Shown: positions 54,585 through 64,000 of the stretch, piece after piece
How positions within the stretch are numbered: position 1 is the stretch's first letter
How the letters are laid out: every line of letters begins with the position of its first letter
Source: Herminiimonas fonticola
GTDB lineage: Bacteria > Pseudomonadota > Gammaproteobacteria > Burkholderiales > Burkholderiaceae_D
NCBI RefSeq assembly: GCF_003293745.1
Contig: NZ_PTLZ01000001.1
Coordinates: forward strand, 372,001 to 436,000
Direction of reading: 5' to 3'
DNA length: 64,000 nt
The notes under the pieces: generated by a model
Databases searched by the model: none
The model's input: the letters and a program-made list of their open reading frames with translations, nothing else
Told to the model about the DNA's origin: nothing
Made by a program: the position numbers and the translations under genes

Positions 54585-54959
54585 ATGGCAATTAGCAAAG
54601 ACGACATCCTGGAAGCCGTAGGCAACCTGACAGTCCTGGAACTGAATGACTTGGTAAAAGCATTCGAAGAAAAATTCGGCGTATCCGCTGCTGCAATGGC
54701 TGCACCAGCAGCTGGCGGCGCTGCTGCTGGTGGCGCTGCTGAAGAACAAACCGAATTCACCGTTGTATTGGCTGATTTCGGCGCGAACAAAGTTGGCGTG
54801 ATTAAAGCAGTTCGTGAAATCACCGGTCTGGGCTTGAAAGAAGCTAAAGATCTGGTTGATGCTGCACCGAAACCTTTGAAAGAAGGCGTTTCGAAAGCAG
54901 ACGCTGAAGCAGCTAAGAAAAAGCTGGAAGAAGCTGGCGCGAAAGCAGAAATCAAGTAA
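54585..54959 (+). CDS. rplL: 50S ribosomal protein L7/L12
   Basis: 124 aa. An N-terminal dimerisation helix pair ([20 protein letters not shown]), Ala/Gly hinge and C-terminal domain ([20 protein letters not shown]). It is the acidic stalk protein that recruits translation factors. AGGAG precedes the ATG. Confidence 0.98.
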   Translation: MAISKDDILEAVGNLTVLELNDLVKAFEEKFGVSAAAMAAPAAGGAAAGGAAEEQTEFTVVLADFGANKVGVIKAVREITGLGLKEAKDLVDAAPKPLKEGVSKADAEAAKKKLEEAGAKAEIK

Positions 54960-55006
54960 TTCAGTTTTACTTGCGCTCGTTAGTCGTTTCTATCAGCGCC
55001 TGAGTC

Positions 55007-55042
55007 AAAGCACGAAACCTCCCGAAAGGGCGGTTCGGCTTT
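55007..55042 (+). terminator. Candidate attenuator hairpin between rplL and rpoB
   Basis: AAAGC-x-CGAA-x-CC pairs with GGTTCGGCTTT around a GC-rich loop, placed like the partial terminator that lowers rpoBC relative to ribosomal transcription in other bacteria. Only a weak T-rich stretch follows (TTTGTCGTTTTT). Moderate certainty. Confidence 0.5.
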
Positions 55043-55244
55043 GGCTCCTTTGTCGTTTTTGAATTTAAAAATGTGGTTGTCAGCAGACTTGATTGACTTG
55101 ATGTAATCTGGTGTGTTGTTCAGCCGACCGGCCCAAGGGCAGAGACTTGAGGTTTCAATGTTTCGAGTTGTGAATTGTTGCAGCTCGGCAATGCAGCCTG
55201 AATCCTGAATTCTCTATCCTTCCCCTGTCACTCACGGAGTGTCC

Positions 55245-58200
55245 ATGCACTACTCATTTACTGAGAAAAAGCGCATTCGCAAATCATTCGCGAAACGCGC
55301 TAACGTTCACAACGTTCCGTTCCTGCTGGCGACCCAGCTCGAGTCTTATCATGACTTTTTGCAAGAAGACAAAATACCGTCCCAACGCAAAAATGAAGGC
55401 TTGCAATCTGCCTTCACGTCTATTTTCCCTATCGTTTCGCACAATGGTTTTGCGCGTCTCGAATTCTTGTCGTATGTGCTCGGCGATCCGCCGTTCAACA
55501 TCAAAGAATGCCAACAACGTGGATTGACGTACGCGTCGCCTCTGCGTGCCAAAGTTCGCCTGGTGATTCTGGATAAAGAATCGCCGACCAAGCCGGTCGT
55601 CAAGGAAATGAAAGAACAAGAAGTTTACATGGGCGAATTGCCGCTCATGACTTCTACAGGTTCTTTCGTTATCAACGGTACCGAACGCGTTATCGTGTCG
55701 CAGTTGCATCGTTCGCCAGGTGTGTTCTTTGAACATGACCGCGGCAAGACGCACTCGTCCGGTAAATTGCTGTTCTCCGCACGTATTATTCCTTACCGTG
55801 GTTCATGGCTGGATTACGAATTCGATCCAAAAGACATTCTGTTCTTCCGCGTCGATCGTCGTCGCAAAATGCCTGTCACGATCCTGTTGAAAGCAATTGG
55901 CATGACGCCGGAGCAAATCCTTGAAAACTTCTTCGTTTTCGATGATTTCACTCTGCACGCTGATGGCGCTGAAATGAAATTTGTGGCTGAACGTCTGCGT
56001 GGCGAAGTCGCCCGTTTTGACATTACAGACAAAGCCGGCAAAGTTATTGTTGCAAAAGACAAGCGCATCAACAGCAAGCACGTGCGTGATGTTGACGCTG
56101 CTGGTATCAAGCAAATTTCGGTTCCGGAAGATTATCTGCTGGGCCGCATTCTGGCGAAAAACATTGTTGATGCGAGCACTGGCGAAGTCATTGCCAACGC
56201 CAATGATGAATTAACCGAGGATTTGCTGGCGAAATTGCGCGAAGCCGATGTCGCTGCAATCCAAACCTTGTACACCAATGACTTGGATCAAGGTGGCTAC
56301 ATTTCGCAAACCTTGCGTATGGACGACACTAACGATCAGATGGCAGCCAAGGTTGCTATCTATCGCATGATGCGTCCAGGCGAACCGCCAACTGAAGATT
56401 CGGTTGAAGCCTTGTTCAATGGCTTGTTCTACAACGCAGATCGTTATGATCTGTCGGCTGTCGGCCGCATGAAGTTCAACCGTCGCATCGGTCGTGATTC
56501 GCTGACTGGCGACATGACTTTGTCGAACGAAGACGTACTGGCTGTGATCAAGATTCTGGTTGAGTTGCGAAATGGTCGCGGCGAAGTCGATGATATCGAT
56601 CACTTGGGTAACCGTCGCGTACGTTGCGTCGGTGAATTGGCTGAGAACCAATTCCGTGCTGGTCTGGTTCGTGTTGAGCGCGCTGTCAAAGAACGCCTAG
56701 GCCAAGCCGAAGCCGACAACCTGATGCCGCATGACTTGATCAACTCCAAGCCTATTTCGGCTGCGATACGTGAATTCTTCGGTTCGTCGCAGTTGTCGCA
56801 GTTTATGGATCAAACCAATCCATTGTCGGAAATCACGCACAAACGTCGTATTTCTGCACTTGGACCTGGCGGTTTGACGCGTGAGCGCGCCGGCTTTGAG
56901 GTGCGCGACGTGCATCCAACTCACTACGGCCGCGTCTGCCCGATCGAAACACCGGAAGGTCCGAACATTGGTCTGATCAACTCGCTGGCTATGTATGCTC
57001 GTTTGAACGAATACGGTTTCCTCGAAACCCCATATCGTAAAGTCGAAGGCAGCAAAGTTACCGACCAGATCGATTATCTGTCCGCGATTGAAGAAGGTCG
57101 CTACATCATCGCTCAGGCGAATGCGACTATCGACAAGGCAGGTCAATTGTCCGATGAGCTGGTTTCTGCACGTGAAGCTGGCGAAACGATTCTGGTATCA
57201 CCAGAACGTGTTCAATACATGGACGTGGCAACAGGCCAGGTTGTTTCGGTCGCTGCTTCGCTGATTCCATTCCTCGAACACGATGATGCGAACCGCGCAT
57301 TGATGGGTGCCAACATGCAACGTCAGGCAGTTCCTTGTCTGCGTCCGGAAAAAGCATTGGTTGGTACCGGTATCGAACGTACGGTTGCAGTCGATTCGGG
57401 TACAACAGTTCAAGCGCTGCGTGGCGGCGTCGTAGATTACATCGATGCAGGCCGTGTCGTGATTCGCGTCAATGACGACGAAGCACAAGCCGGTGAAGTC
57501 GGTGTGGATATCTACAACCTGATCAAGTACACCCGTTCGAACCAAAACACGAACATTAACCAACGTCCTATCGTGCAAGTTGGCGATCGCGTTGCAAAAC
57601 ATGACGTTATCGCCGACGGCGCATCGACAGATCTGGGCGAACTCGCTCTGGGTCAGAACATGCTGATCGCGTTTATGCCATGGAACGGTTACAACTTCGA
57701 AGATTCGATTCTGATTTCTGAAAAAGTTGTGGCTGATGACCGTTACACCTCGATTCACATCGAAGAGTTGTCGGTTGTTGCACGTGACACCAAGCTGGGC
57801 GCCGAAGAAATCACCCGTGATATCTCGAACCTGGCTGAAAACCAACTGGCGCGTCTGGATGAATCCGGTATCGTCTACATCGGTGCAGAAGTTACCGCTG
57901 GCGACACTCTGGTCGGTAAAGTTACGCCTAAAGGCGAAACCCAACTGACGCCGGAAGAAAAACTGCTGCGCGCGATTTTCGGCGAAAAAGCATCTGACGT
58001 AAAAGATACATCGTTGCGCGTACCATCCGGCATGGTCGGTACCGTAATCGACGTGCAAGTGTTTACTCGCGAAGGTATTCCACGCGACAAACGTGCACAA
58101 CAGATTATCGACGACGAACTGCAACGCTATCGTTTGGATTTGAACGATCAGCTGCGTATCGTTGAAGGCGATGCATTCCAGCGTCTGGAAAAAATGTTGA

Positions 58201-59351
58201 TCGGCAAAGTCGTCAACGGCGGTCCTAAGAAAATCGCTAAAGGTGCGAAAATCACCAAGGAATATTTGGTCGATCTGGACAAATACCACTGGTTCGATAT
58301 TCGTCCTTCCGATGACACCTCGGCTAACGCTTTGGAAGCAATCAAGGAATCGATCGCTGAAAAACGCCACCAGTTTGATCTGGCATTTGAAGAAAAGCGC
58401 AAGAAACTGACGCAAGGCGATGAGTTGCCGCCAGGCGTACAGAAGATGGTCAAGGTTTATCTGGCAGTCAAACGTCGTCTGCAACCAGGCGACAAGATGG
58501 CGGGTCGTCACGGCAACAAGGGTGTTGTGTCACGCATTCTGCCTATCGAAGACATGCCACACATGGCTGACGGTACACCAGCGGACGTCGTACTGAATCC
58601 ACTGGGCGTTCCTTCGCGGATGAACGTTGGTCAGGTTCTGGAAGTGCATCTGGGTTGGGCAGCAAAAGGCCTGGGCTTGCGTATCGGCGAAATGCTGAAT
58701 GCTCAAGTGCAAATTGCCGAGTTGCGCAAGTTCCTGGCAGCGATCTATAACGAGTCCGGCAAGACGGAAGATCTCGATAGCTTCAACGACACAGAAATCC
58801 TGGAGTTGGCGAGTAATCTGAAGAACGGTGTACCGTTCGCAACGCCGGTGTTTGACGGTGCTGATGAAGGCGAAACCCGTCGCATGCTGGATCTGGCTTA
58901 CCCGGATCACATTGCCAAGCAATTGGGCATGACCGCTTCCAAGAATCAGGTCACGATGTATGACGGTCGTACCGGTGAAGCGTTTGAGCGTACTGTAACT
59001 GTCGGTTACATGCACTACCTCAAACTGCATCACTTGGTTGATGACAAGATGCATGCGCGTTCGACCGGTCCTTACTCGCTGGTTACGCAGCAACCACTGG
59101 GCGGTAAAGCTCAGTTCGGTGGCCAGCGCTTTGGTGAGATGGAAGTCTGGGCACTGGAAGCATACGGCGCGTCTTACGTCTTGCAAGAGATGTTGACAGT
59201 CAAGTCCGATGACGTGAATGGTCGTACCAAAGTGTACGAAAATCTCGTCAAGGGCGACCACGTCATCGACGCCGGCATGCCGGAATCCTTCAACGTTCTC
59301 GTTAAGGAAATCCGCTCGCTGGGTATCGATATCGACCTGGAACGCGACTGA
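55245..59351 (+). CDS. rpoB: RNA polymerase beta subunit
   Basis: 1368 aa, full length. The N-terminus [18 protein letters not shown] is family-typical. The rifampicin-binding segment (about 510-540; [33 protein letters not shown]) carries the usual Asp, His and Ser, so it looks wild type. The active-site region GRHGNKGVV and C-terminal clamp [19 protein letters not shown] are intact. The ATG at 55245 follows CGGAG; a GTG two codons earlier overlaps that ribosome site. Confidence 0.98.
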   Translation: MHYSFTEKKRIRKSFAKRANVHNVPFLLATQLESYHDFLQEDKIPSQRKNEGLQSAFTSIFPIVSHNGFARLEFLSYVLGDPPFNIKECQQRGLTYASPLRAKVRLVILDKESPTKPVVKEMKEQEVYMGELPLMTSTGSFVINGTERVIVSQLHRSPGVFFEHDRGKTHSSGKLLFSARIIPYRGSWLDYEFDPKDILFFRVDRRRKMPVTILLKAIGMTPEQILENFFVFDDFTLHADGAEMKFVAERLRGEVARFDITDKAGKVIVAKDKRINSKHVRDVDAAGIKQISVPEDYLLGRILAKNIVDASTGEVIANANDELTEDLLAKLREADVAAIQTLYTNDLDQGGYISQTLRMDDTNDQMAAKVAIYRMMRPGEPPTEDSVEALFNGLFYNADRYDLSAVGRMKFNRRIGRDSLTGDMTLSNEDVLAVIKILVELRNGRGEVDDIDHLGNRRVRCVGELAENQFRAGLVRVERAVKERLGQAEADNLMPHDLINSKPISAAIREFFGSSQLSQFMDQTNPLSEITHKRRISALGPGGLTRERAGFEVRDVHPTHYGRVCPIETPEGPNIGLINSLAMYARLNEYGFLETPYRKVEGSKVTDQIDYLSAIEEGRYIIAQANATIDKAGQLSDELVSAREAGETILVSPERVQYMDVATGQVVSVAASLIPFLEHDDANRALMGANMQRQAVPCLRPEKALVGTGIERTVAVDSGTTVQALRGGVVDYIDAGRVVIRVNDDEAQAGEVGVDIYNLIKYTRSNQNTNINQRPIVQVGDRVAKHDVIADGASTDLGELALGQNMLIAFMPWNGYNFEDSILISEKVVADDRYTSIHIEELSVVARDTKLGAEEITRDISNLAENQLARLDESGIVYIGAEVTAGDTLVGKVTPKGETQLTPEEKLLRAIFGEKASDVKDTSLRVPSGMVGTVIDVQVFTREGIPRDKRAQQIIDDELQRYRLDLNDQLRIVEGDAFQRLEKMLIGKVVNGGPKKIAKGAKITKEYLVDLDKYHWFDIRPSDDTSANALEAIKESIAEKRHQFDLAFEEKRKKLTQGDELPPGVQKMVKVYLAVKRRLQPGDKMAGRHGNKGVVSRILPIEDMPHMADGTPADVVLNPLGVPSRMNVGQVLEVHLGWAAKGLGLRIGEMLNAQVQIAELRKFLAAIYNESGKTEDLDSFNDTEILELASNLKNGVPFATPVFDGADEGETRRMLDLAYPDHIAKQLGMTASKNQVTMYDGRTGEAFERTVTVGYMHYLKLHHLVDDKMHARSTGPYSLVTQQPLGGKAQFGGQRFGEMEVWALEAYGASYVLQEMLTVKSDDVNGRTKVYENLVKGDHVIDAGMPESFNVLVKEIRSLGIDIDLERD

Positions 59352-59604
59352 TGTAAAGCGAGGGAAGAGCAGCGCAAGTTGTTCTTCCCTTTGCTGATTG
59401 AATTTAGTACTGAAGCAAGCGTAGTAGAAAAAATAGCTAGGCAATAGCAGTTTCTGGAAGTGTCGTCTGTCCCGGTATGCGCGGAACTCAGTGTGGAAGT
59501 TTACTTGCCCACTCAGCTCTCCCGCCCATGCGAACAGGGTTTAAAGCAGCGCCGACGCAACCTTCTCATCATCAAGCGTTTTTTCACGCCAACTGGAGTG
59601 ATAC

Positions 59605-62600
59605 ATGAAAGCACTGCTCGATCTATTCAAGCAAGTTCAGCAAAACGAACAATTCGACGCGATCAAAATTGGTCTGGCGTCACCAGAAAAAATCCGTTCG
59701 TGGTCCTACGGCGAAGTCAAAAAGCCGGAAACCATCAACTATCGTACGTTCAAGCCTGAACGTGACGGCCTGTTCTGCGCAAAAATCTTTGGCCCTATCA
59801 AAGATTACGAATGCCTTTGCGGTAAATACAAACGCCTGAAACATCGCGGCGTGATCTGCGAAAAATGCGGCGTTGAAGTCACGCTGGCCAAAGTGCGTCG
59901 TGAACGCATGGGCCACATCGAGTTGGCATCGCCAACCGCGCACATCTGGTTCCTGAAATCGCTGCCATCCCGTTTGGGTATGGTGCTCGATATGACCTTG
60001 CGGGATATCGAACGCGTTCTGTATTTCGAAGCCTACGTTGTGACCGATCCAGGCATGACTCCGCTGAAAAAATGCCAGATCATGTCGGAAGACGATTACG
60101 CAGCGAAATACGAAGAATTCGGCGACGACTTTACCGCATTCATGGGCGCCGAAGGTATCCGTGAATTGCTGCGCGCAATCGACATCGATCGCGATGCTGA
60201 AATGCTGCGCCAGGAATTGAAAGAATCCAAATCCGAAGCCAAGATCAAGAAATACGCCAAGCGTCTTAAAGTTTTAGAAGCGTTCCAACGTTCGGGCATC
60301 AAGCCTGACTGGATGATCATGGAAGTGTTGCCAGTCTTGCCGCCAGAATTGCGCCCATTGGTGCCGCTGGATGGTGGTCGCTTCGCAACCTCCGATCTGA
60401 ACGATTTGTATCGTCGCGTTATCAACCGTAACAACCGTTTGAAGCGTTTGATGGAACTCCGCGCGCCGGAAATCATCACCCGCAACGAAAAACGTATGTT
60501 GCAAGAAGCGGTCGATTCGCTGCTGGATAACGGCCGTCGCGGTAAAGCAATGACTGGCGCCAACAAGCGTCCGTTGAAATCGCTGGCTGAAATGATCAAA
60601 GGCAAGGGCGGTCGTTTCCGTCAAAACTTGCTGGGTAAGCGCGTCGATTACTCGGGTCGTTCCGTCATCGTCGTGGGTCCACAATTGAAATTGCATCAAT
60701 GCGGTTTGCCAAAATTGATGGCTTTGGAATTGTTCAAACCATTCATTTTCAACAAACTTGAATTGATGGGTCTGGCAACAACCATCAAGGCTGCGAAAAA
60801 ACTGGTTGAGATTCAAGAACCAGTCGTGTGGGACATTCTGGAAGACGTGATCCGTGAACATCCGGTCATGTTGAACCGCGCGCCTACCTTGCATCGTCTT
60901 GGTATTCAAGCGTTTGAGCCAGTCCTGATCGAAGGCAAGGCAATTCAATTGCACCCACTGGTCTGTGCTGCATTTAACGCCGACTTTGACGGCGATCAAA
61001 TGGCGGTTCACGTTCCACTGTCGATCGAAGCACAGATGGAAGCGCGCACCTTGATGCTGGCGTCGAACAACATCCTGTTCCCATCGAATGGCGAACCATC
61101 GATCGTTCCTTCGCAAGATATCGTGTTGGGTCTGTACTACGCGAGCCGCGAAGCGATCAACGCCAAAGGCGAAGGCATGATGTTCCCGGACGTGTCCGAA
61201 GTCATCCGTGCTTACGACAATAAAGAAGTTGAACTGGCAACGCGTATCACCGTACGTATTACCGAATATCCGAAGAACGTCGAAACCGGCGAATTCGAAA
61301 AAACGGTAACTCGTTACGAAACCACAGTTGGCCGCGCGATTCTGTCCGAAATTCTGCCTAAAGGCTTGCCGTTCTCAGTATTGAACCGCGCGCTGAAAAA
61401 GAAAGAAATTTCACGCTTGATCAACTTGTCCTTCCGTAAGTGCGGTCTGCGCGCAACGGTAGTATTCGCTGATCAATTGCTGCAATCGGGTTTCCGTCTG
61501 GCGACACGTGCCGGTATCTCGATTTGCGTCGACGACATGCTGGTACCACCACAAAAAGTGGACATCATTGCTACCGCCGAAGGCGAAGTCAAACAGATCG
61601 AACAGCAATACTCGTCCGGTCTGGTGACGTCTGGCGAACGTTACAACAAAGTGGTTGATATCTGGGGCAAAGCCGGTGATGACGTCGGCAAGGCCATGAT
61701 GGATCAACTCAAGGTTGAAGACGTCACCAAACGTGATGGCACCAAAACCACCCAAGAGTCGTTCAATGCGATTTACATGATGGCCGATTCCGGTGCGCGC
61801 GGTTCCGCAGCACAGATTCGTCAGCTGGCCGGTATGCGCGGTCTGATGGCGAAACCGGATGGTTCCATTATCGAAACGCCGATCACCGCGAACTTCCGCG
61901 AAGGTCTGAACGTTTTGCAGTACTTCATCTCGACTCACGGTGCACGTAAAGGTCTGGCCGATACCGCGCTGAAAACTGCGAACTCGGGTTACCTGACACG
62001 TCGTCTGGTCGACGTGACCCAAGATCTGGTTGTGATCGAAGATGATTGCGGCACCTCGAACGGCGCATCGATGAAAGCGCTGGTCGAAGGCGGTGAAGTG
62101 ATCGAAGCATTGCGTGACCGTATCCTCGGCCGCGTTGCAGCGAACGACATCGTGAATCCAGAAACACAAGCTACCTTGTATGCAGCCGGCACCTTGCTGG
62201 ATGAAGACATGGTGGAAGAAATCGAACGTATCGGCGTCGATGAAGTAAAAGTACGTACACCATTGACTTGCGATACGCGCTTCGGCCTGTGTGCAATGTG
62301 CTACGGCCGTGACCTCGGTCGTGGTTCCATGGTCAGCGCCGGTGAAGCAGTCGGTGTGGTTGCAGCGCAATCGATTGGTGAGCCTGGTACTCAGTTGACC
62401 ATGCGTACCTTCCACATTGGTGGTGCAGCGTCGCGTGCGGCAGTTGCTTCGTCGGTGGAAGCCAAATCGAATGGTACGGTTCGCTTCACAGCGACTATGC
62501 GTTACGTCACCAACGGCAAAGGCGGTCAGATCGTCATTTCCCGTTCCGGTGAAGTACTGATTACCGATGACCTCGGCCGTGAGCGTGAACGTCATAAAGT

Positions 62601-63849
62601 ACCGTACGGCGCAACCCTGATCGTCAAGGATGGCTTGGTGATCAAGGCTGGCACTGCATTGGCGACATGGGATCCGTTGACTCGTCCTATCATTACCGAA
62701 TACACCGGCGTGGTGAAATTCGAGAACGTAGAAGAAGGTTCGACCGTTGCACGTCAGATCGATGAAGTGACCGGTCTGTCGACCTTGGTTGTTATCGATG
62801 CGAAACGTCGTGGTTCGGTTACCAAAACTGTTCGTCCACAGGTCAAACTGTTGAACGAACAAGGTGAAGAAGTCAAAATCGCCGGTACCGAACACGCAGT
62901 GACGATCGGCTTCCAGGTCGGCGCACTGATCACTGTTAAAGACGGTCAGCAAGTTACCGTCGGCGAAGTGCTGGCACGTATTCCGACCGAATCGCAAAAA
63001 ACACGTGACATCACCGGTGGTCTGCCGCGTGTTGCCGAGTTGTTCGAAGCGCGTTCGCCGAAAGATGCCGGCATGCTGGCAGAAGTCACAGGTACGGTTG
63101 CATTCGGTAAAGAAACCAAAGGTAAGCAACGTCTGGAAATCACGGACATGGACGGCGAGAAGCACGAGTTCCTGATTACCAAGGACAAGCAAGTGCTGGT
63201 ACATGACGGCCAAGTCGTGAACAAGGGCGAGATGATTGTTGACGGCCCAGCCGATCCACAAGACATCCTGCGTTTGCTGGGTATCGAAGCGCTGGCACGT
63301 TACATTGTCGACGAAGTGCAAGACGTGTACCGTTTGCAAGGCGTGAAGATCAACGACAAGCACATTGAAGTTATCGTGCGTCAGATGTTGCGCCGTGTTG
63401 CCGTGGTTAATCCAGGCGATGCCAACTACATCGTCGGCGAACAAGTTGAACGTTCGGAATTGCTGGACGAAAACGATCGCGTCGTTGCTCAAGGCAAGAT
63501 CCCTGCAACCTACGAAAACGTGTTGCTCGGTATTACCAAGGCATCGTTGTCGACCGACTCCTTCATCTCGGCTGCATCGTTCCAGGAAACTACACGTGTC
63601 CTGACCGAAGCTGCGATCATGGGCAAACGCGACGGTCTGCGTGGCCTGAAAGAGAACGTCATCGTTGGTCGTCTGATTCCTGCCGGTACCGGTTTGGCAT
63701 TCCACCGCGCCCGTAAAGAGAAAGATTCGTGGGAAGCGGAAGAGCGCGCAGCATTGCTGCAATCCGAAAAAGCTGCTCGCGCAGCCGAAGCGGAAGCGCA
63801 GTTTGCTGATATCGGTAGCACGCCTGACAGCGATACCGACGCTTCGTAA
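59605..63849 (+). CDS. rpoC: RNA polymerase beta-prime subunit
   Basis: 1414 aa, full length. The zinc-binding [20 protein letters not shown] (about 70-90), catalytic [10 protein letters not shown] (about 458-467), second zinc site with [17 protein letters not shown], and trigger/bridge regions [20 protein letters not shown] are present. The tail is acidic and Ala-rich. It lies 253 bp after rpoB in the same transcript, with no gene in the spacer. A terminator follows, ending the superoperon here. Confidence 0.98.
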   Translation: MKALLDLFKQVQQNEQFDAIKIGLASPEKIRSWSYGEVKKPETINYRTFKPERDGLFCAKIFGPIKDYECLCGKYKRLKHRGVICEKCGVEVTLAKVRRERMGHIELASPTAHIWFLKSLPSRLGMVLDMTLRDIERVLYFEAYVVTDPGMTPLKKCQIMSEDDYAAKYEEFGDDFTAFMGAEGIRELLRAIDIDRDAEMLRQELKESKSEAKIKKYAKRLKVLEAFQRSGIKPDWMIMEVLPVLPPELRPLVPLDGGRFATSDLNDLYRRVINRNNRLKRLMELRAPEIITRNEKRMLQEAVDSLLDNGRRGKAMTGANKRPLKSLAEMIKGKGGRFRQNLLGKRVDYSGRSVIVVGPQLKLHQCGLPKLMALELFKPFIFNKLELMGLATTIKAAKKLVEIQEPVVWDILEDVIREHPVMLNRAPTLHRLGIQAFEPVLIEGKAIQLHPLVCAAFNADFDGDQMAVHVPLSIEAQMEARTLMLASNNILFPSNGEPSIVPSQDIVLGLYYASREAINAKGEGMMFPDVSEVIRAYDNKEVELATRITVRITEYPKNVETGEFEKTVTRYETTVGRAILSEILPKGLPFSVLNRALKKKEISRLINLSFRKCGLRATVVFADQLLQSGFRLATRAGISICVDDMLVPPQKVDIIATAEGEVKQIEQQYSSGLVTSGERYNKVVDIWGKAGDDVGKAMMDQLKVEDVTKRDGTKTTQESFNAIYMMADSGARGSAAQIRQLAGMRGLMAKPDGSIIETPITANFREGLNVLQYFISTHGARKGLADTALKTANSGYLTRRLVDVTQDLVVIEDDCGTSNGASMKALVEGGEVIEALRDRILGRVAANDIVNPETQATLYAAGTLLDEDMVEEIERIGVDEVKVRTPLTCDTRFGLCAMCYGRDLGRGSMVSAGEAVGVVAAQSIGEPGTQLTMRTFHIGGAASRAAVASSVEAKSNGTVRFTATMRYVTNGKGGQIVISRSGEVLITDDLGRERERHKVPYGATLIVKDGLVIKAGTALATWDPLTRPIITEYTGVVKFENVEEGSTVARQIDEVTGLSTLVVIDAKRRGSVTKTVRPQVKLLNEQGEEVKIAGTEHAVTIGFQVGALITVKDGQQVTVGEVLARIPTESQKTRDITGGLPRVAELFEARSPKDAGMLAEVTGTVAFGKETKGKQRLEITDMDGEKHEFLITKDKQVLVHDGQVVNKGEMIVDGPADPQDILRLLGIEALARYIVDEVQDVYRLQGVKINDKHIEVIVRQMLRRVAVVNPGDANYIVGEQVERSELLDENDRVVAQGKIPATYENVLLGITKASLSTDSFISAASFQETTRVLTEAAIMGKRDGLRGLKENVIVGRLIPAGTGLAFHRARKEKDSWEAEERAALLQSEKAARAAEAEAQFADIGSTPDSDTDAS

Positions 63850-63876
63850 TCCAAGCTGGTTCTAGTTCTAGCATCT

Positions 63877-63912
63877 AACGGCATCAGGAGAAATCTTGGT
63901 GCCGTTTTTCTT
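63877..63912 (+). terminator. Rho-independent terminator after rpoC
   Basis: AACGGCA (63877-63883), 16-nt loop, TGCCGTT (63900-63906), then TTTCTTT. It lies 28 bp past the rpoC stop. Confidence 0.85.
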
Positions 63913-64000
63913 TGTGTAAAGCATGTTTGCCACTACAAAAATATCTTACTGATATGATTTAATGTCAAGAAGGAAAGTATTTTTATAGTAGTTGCCGCGC

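Noticed and set aside
57198-58511. Long open frame on the minus strand inside rpoB
   Set aside because: Antisense shadow of rpoB, for the same reason.
61411-63762. Very long open frame on the minus strand inside rpoC
   Set aside because: It is the antisense shadow of rpoC, produced by its strongly biased codon use; the protein is compositionally odd (Phe/His/Cys-rich) and has no ribosome site.

Overview
The window looks like a chromosomal segment of a betaproteobacterium of the Oxalobacteraceae (Herminiimonas / Janthinobacterium-like). This is inferred from the protein sequences, the tRNA(Tyr-Gly-Thr)-tuf-tRNA(Trp)-secE-nusG-rplKAJL-rpoBC order, the LGGEP-type chemoreceptor and an OFA-family oxalate/formate-type transporter. 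No database search was possible, so the genus is an inference. Most of the sequence is moderately GC-rich. One clearly AT-rich block (about 16.7-20.1 kb) stands out.

Layout. (1) 1-5.8 kb: a methylcitrate-cycle locus, prpB-prpC-prpD-prpE on the minus strand, divergent from the sigma-54 activator prpR, with a -24/-12 promoter in front of prpB. (2) 5.9-16.7 kb: a DUF2325 gene behind a Fur-box-like site, a DUF2242 lipoprotein, a chemoreceptor, a phosphoglycerate mutase, a single-span protein of unknown function, a SET-domain protein, an OFA-family transporter behind a long hairpin-rich leader, a tautomerase, and an SDR/LysR pair. (3) 16.7-20.1 kb: an AT-rich three-gene unit encoding a SIR2-domain protein, a HerA-type ATPase and a KTSC-domain protein, closed by a terminator. 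This is a SIR2-HerA anti-phage system with a possible third component. (4) 20.3-32.9 kb: a DEAD-box RNA helicase with a duplicated C-terminal RNA-binding domain, then accessory metabolic genes (azoreductase, GNAT, NAD(P)-binding protein, AhpD-like protein with a divergent MocR regulator, MFS/AraC pair, HpxZ-like protein, tartrate/malate-type dehydrogenase), a universal stress protein and a DUF2807 protein. (5) 33.3-49.4 kb: housekeeping genes. These are glmS and glmU (UDP-GlcNAc synthesis), a DUF6279 lipoprotein, a DUF1090 protein, ttcA, folB, a FolM-like reductase, a MidA-type methyltransferase, two DUF2905 membrane proteins, a CorC/HlyC protein, a diguanylate cyclase, a REC-TPR protein, an ArsC-family protein and a C26 peptidase. 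(6) 49.5-63.9 kb: the translation/transcription superoperon from tRNA-Tyr to rpoC, ending in a terminator.

How the parts work together. prpBCDE would turn propionyl-CoA plus oxaloacetate into pyruvate plus succinate under PrpR control. glmS and glmU supply UDP-GlcNAc for the cell envelope. The last 14 kb encode EF-Tu, the SecE translocon subunit, NusG, ribosomal proteins L11, L1, L10 and L7/L12, and RNA polymerase beta and beta-prime. The SIR2-HerA-KTSC unit, the hairpin-rich OFA leader with mini-ORFs, and the Fur-box plus nested inverted repeat before the DUF2325 gene are the parts most worth testing.
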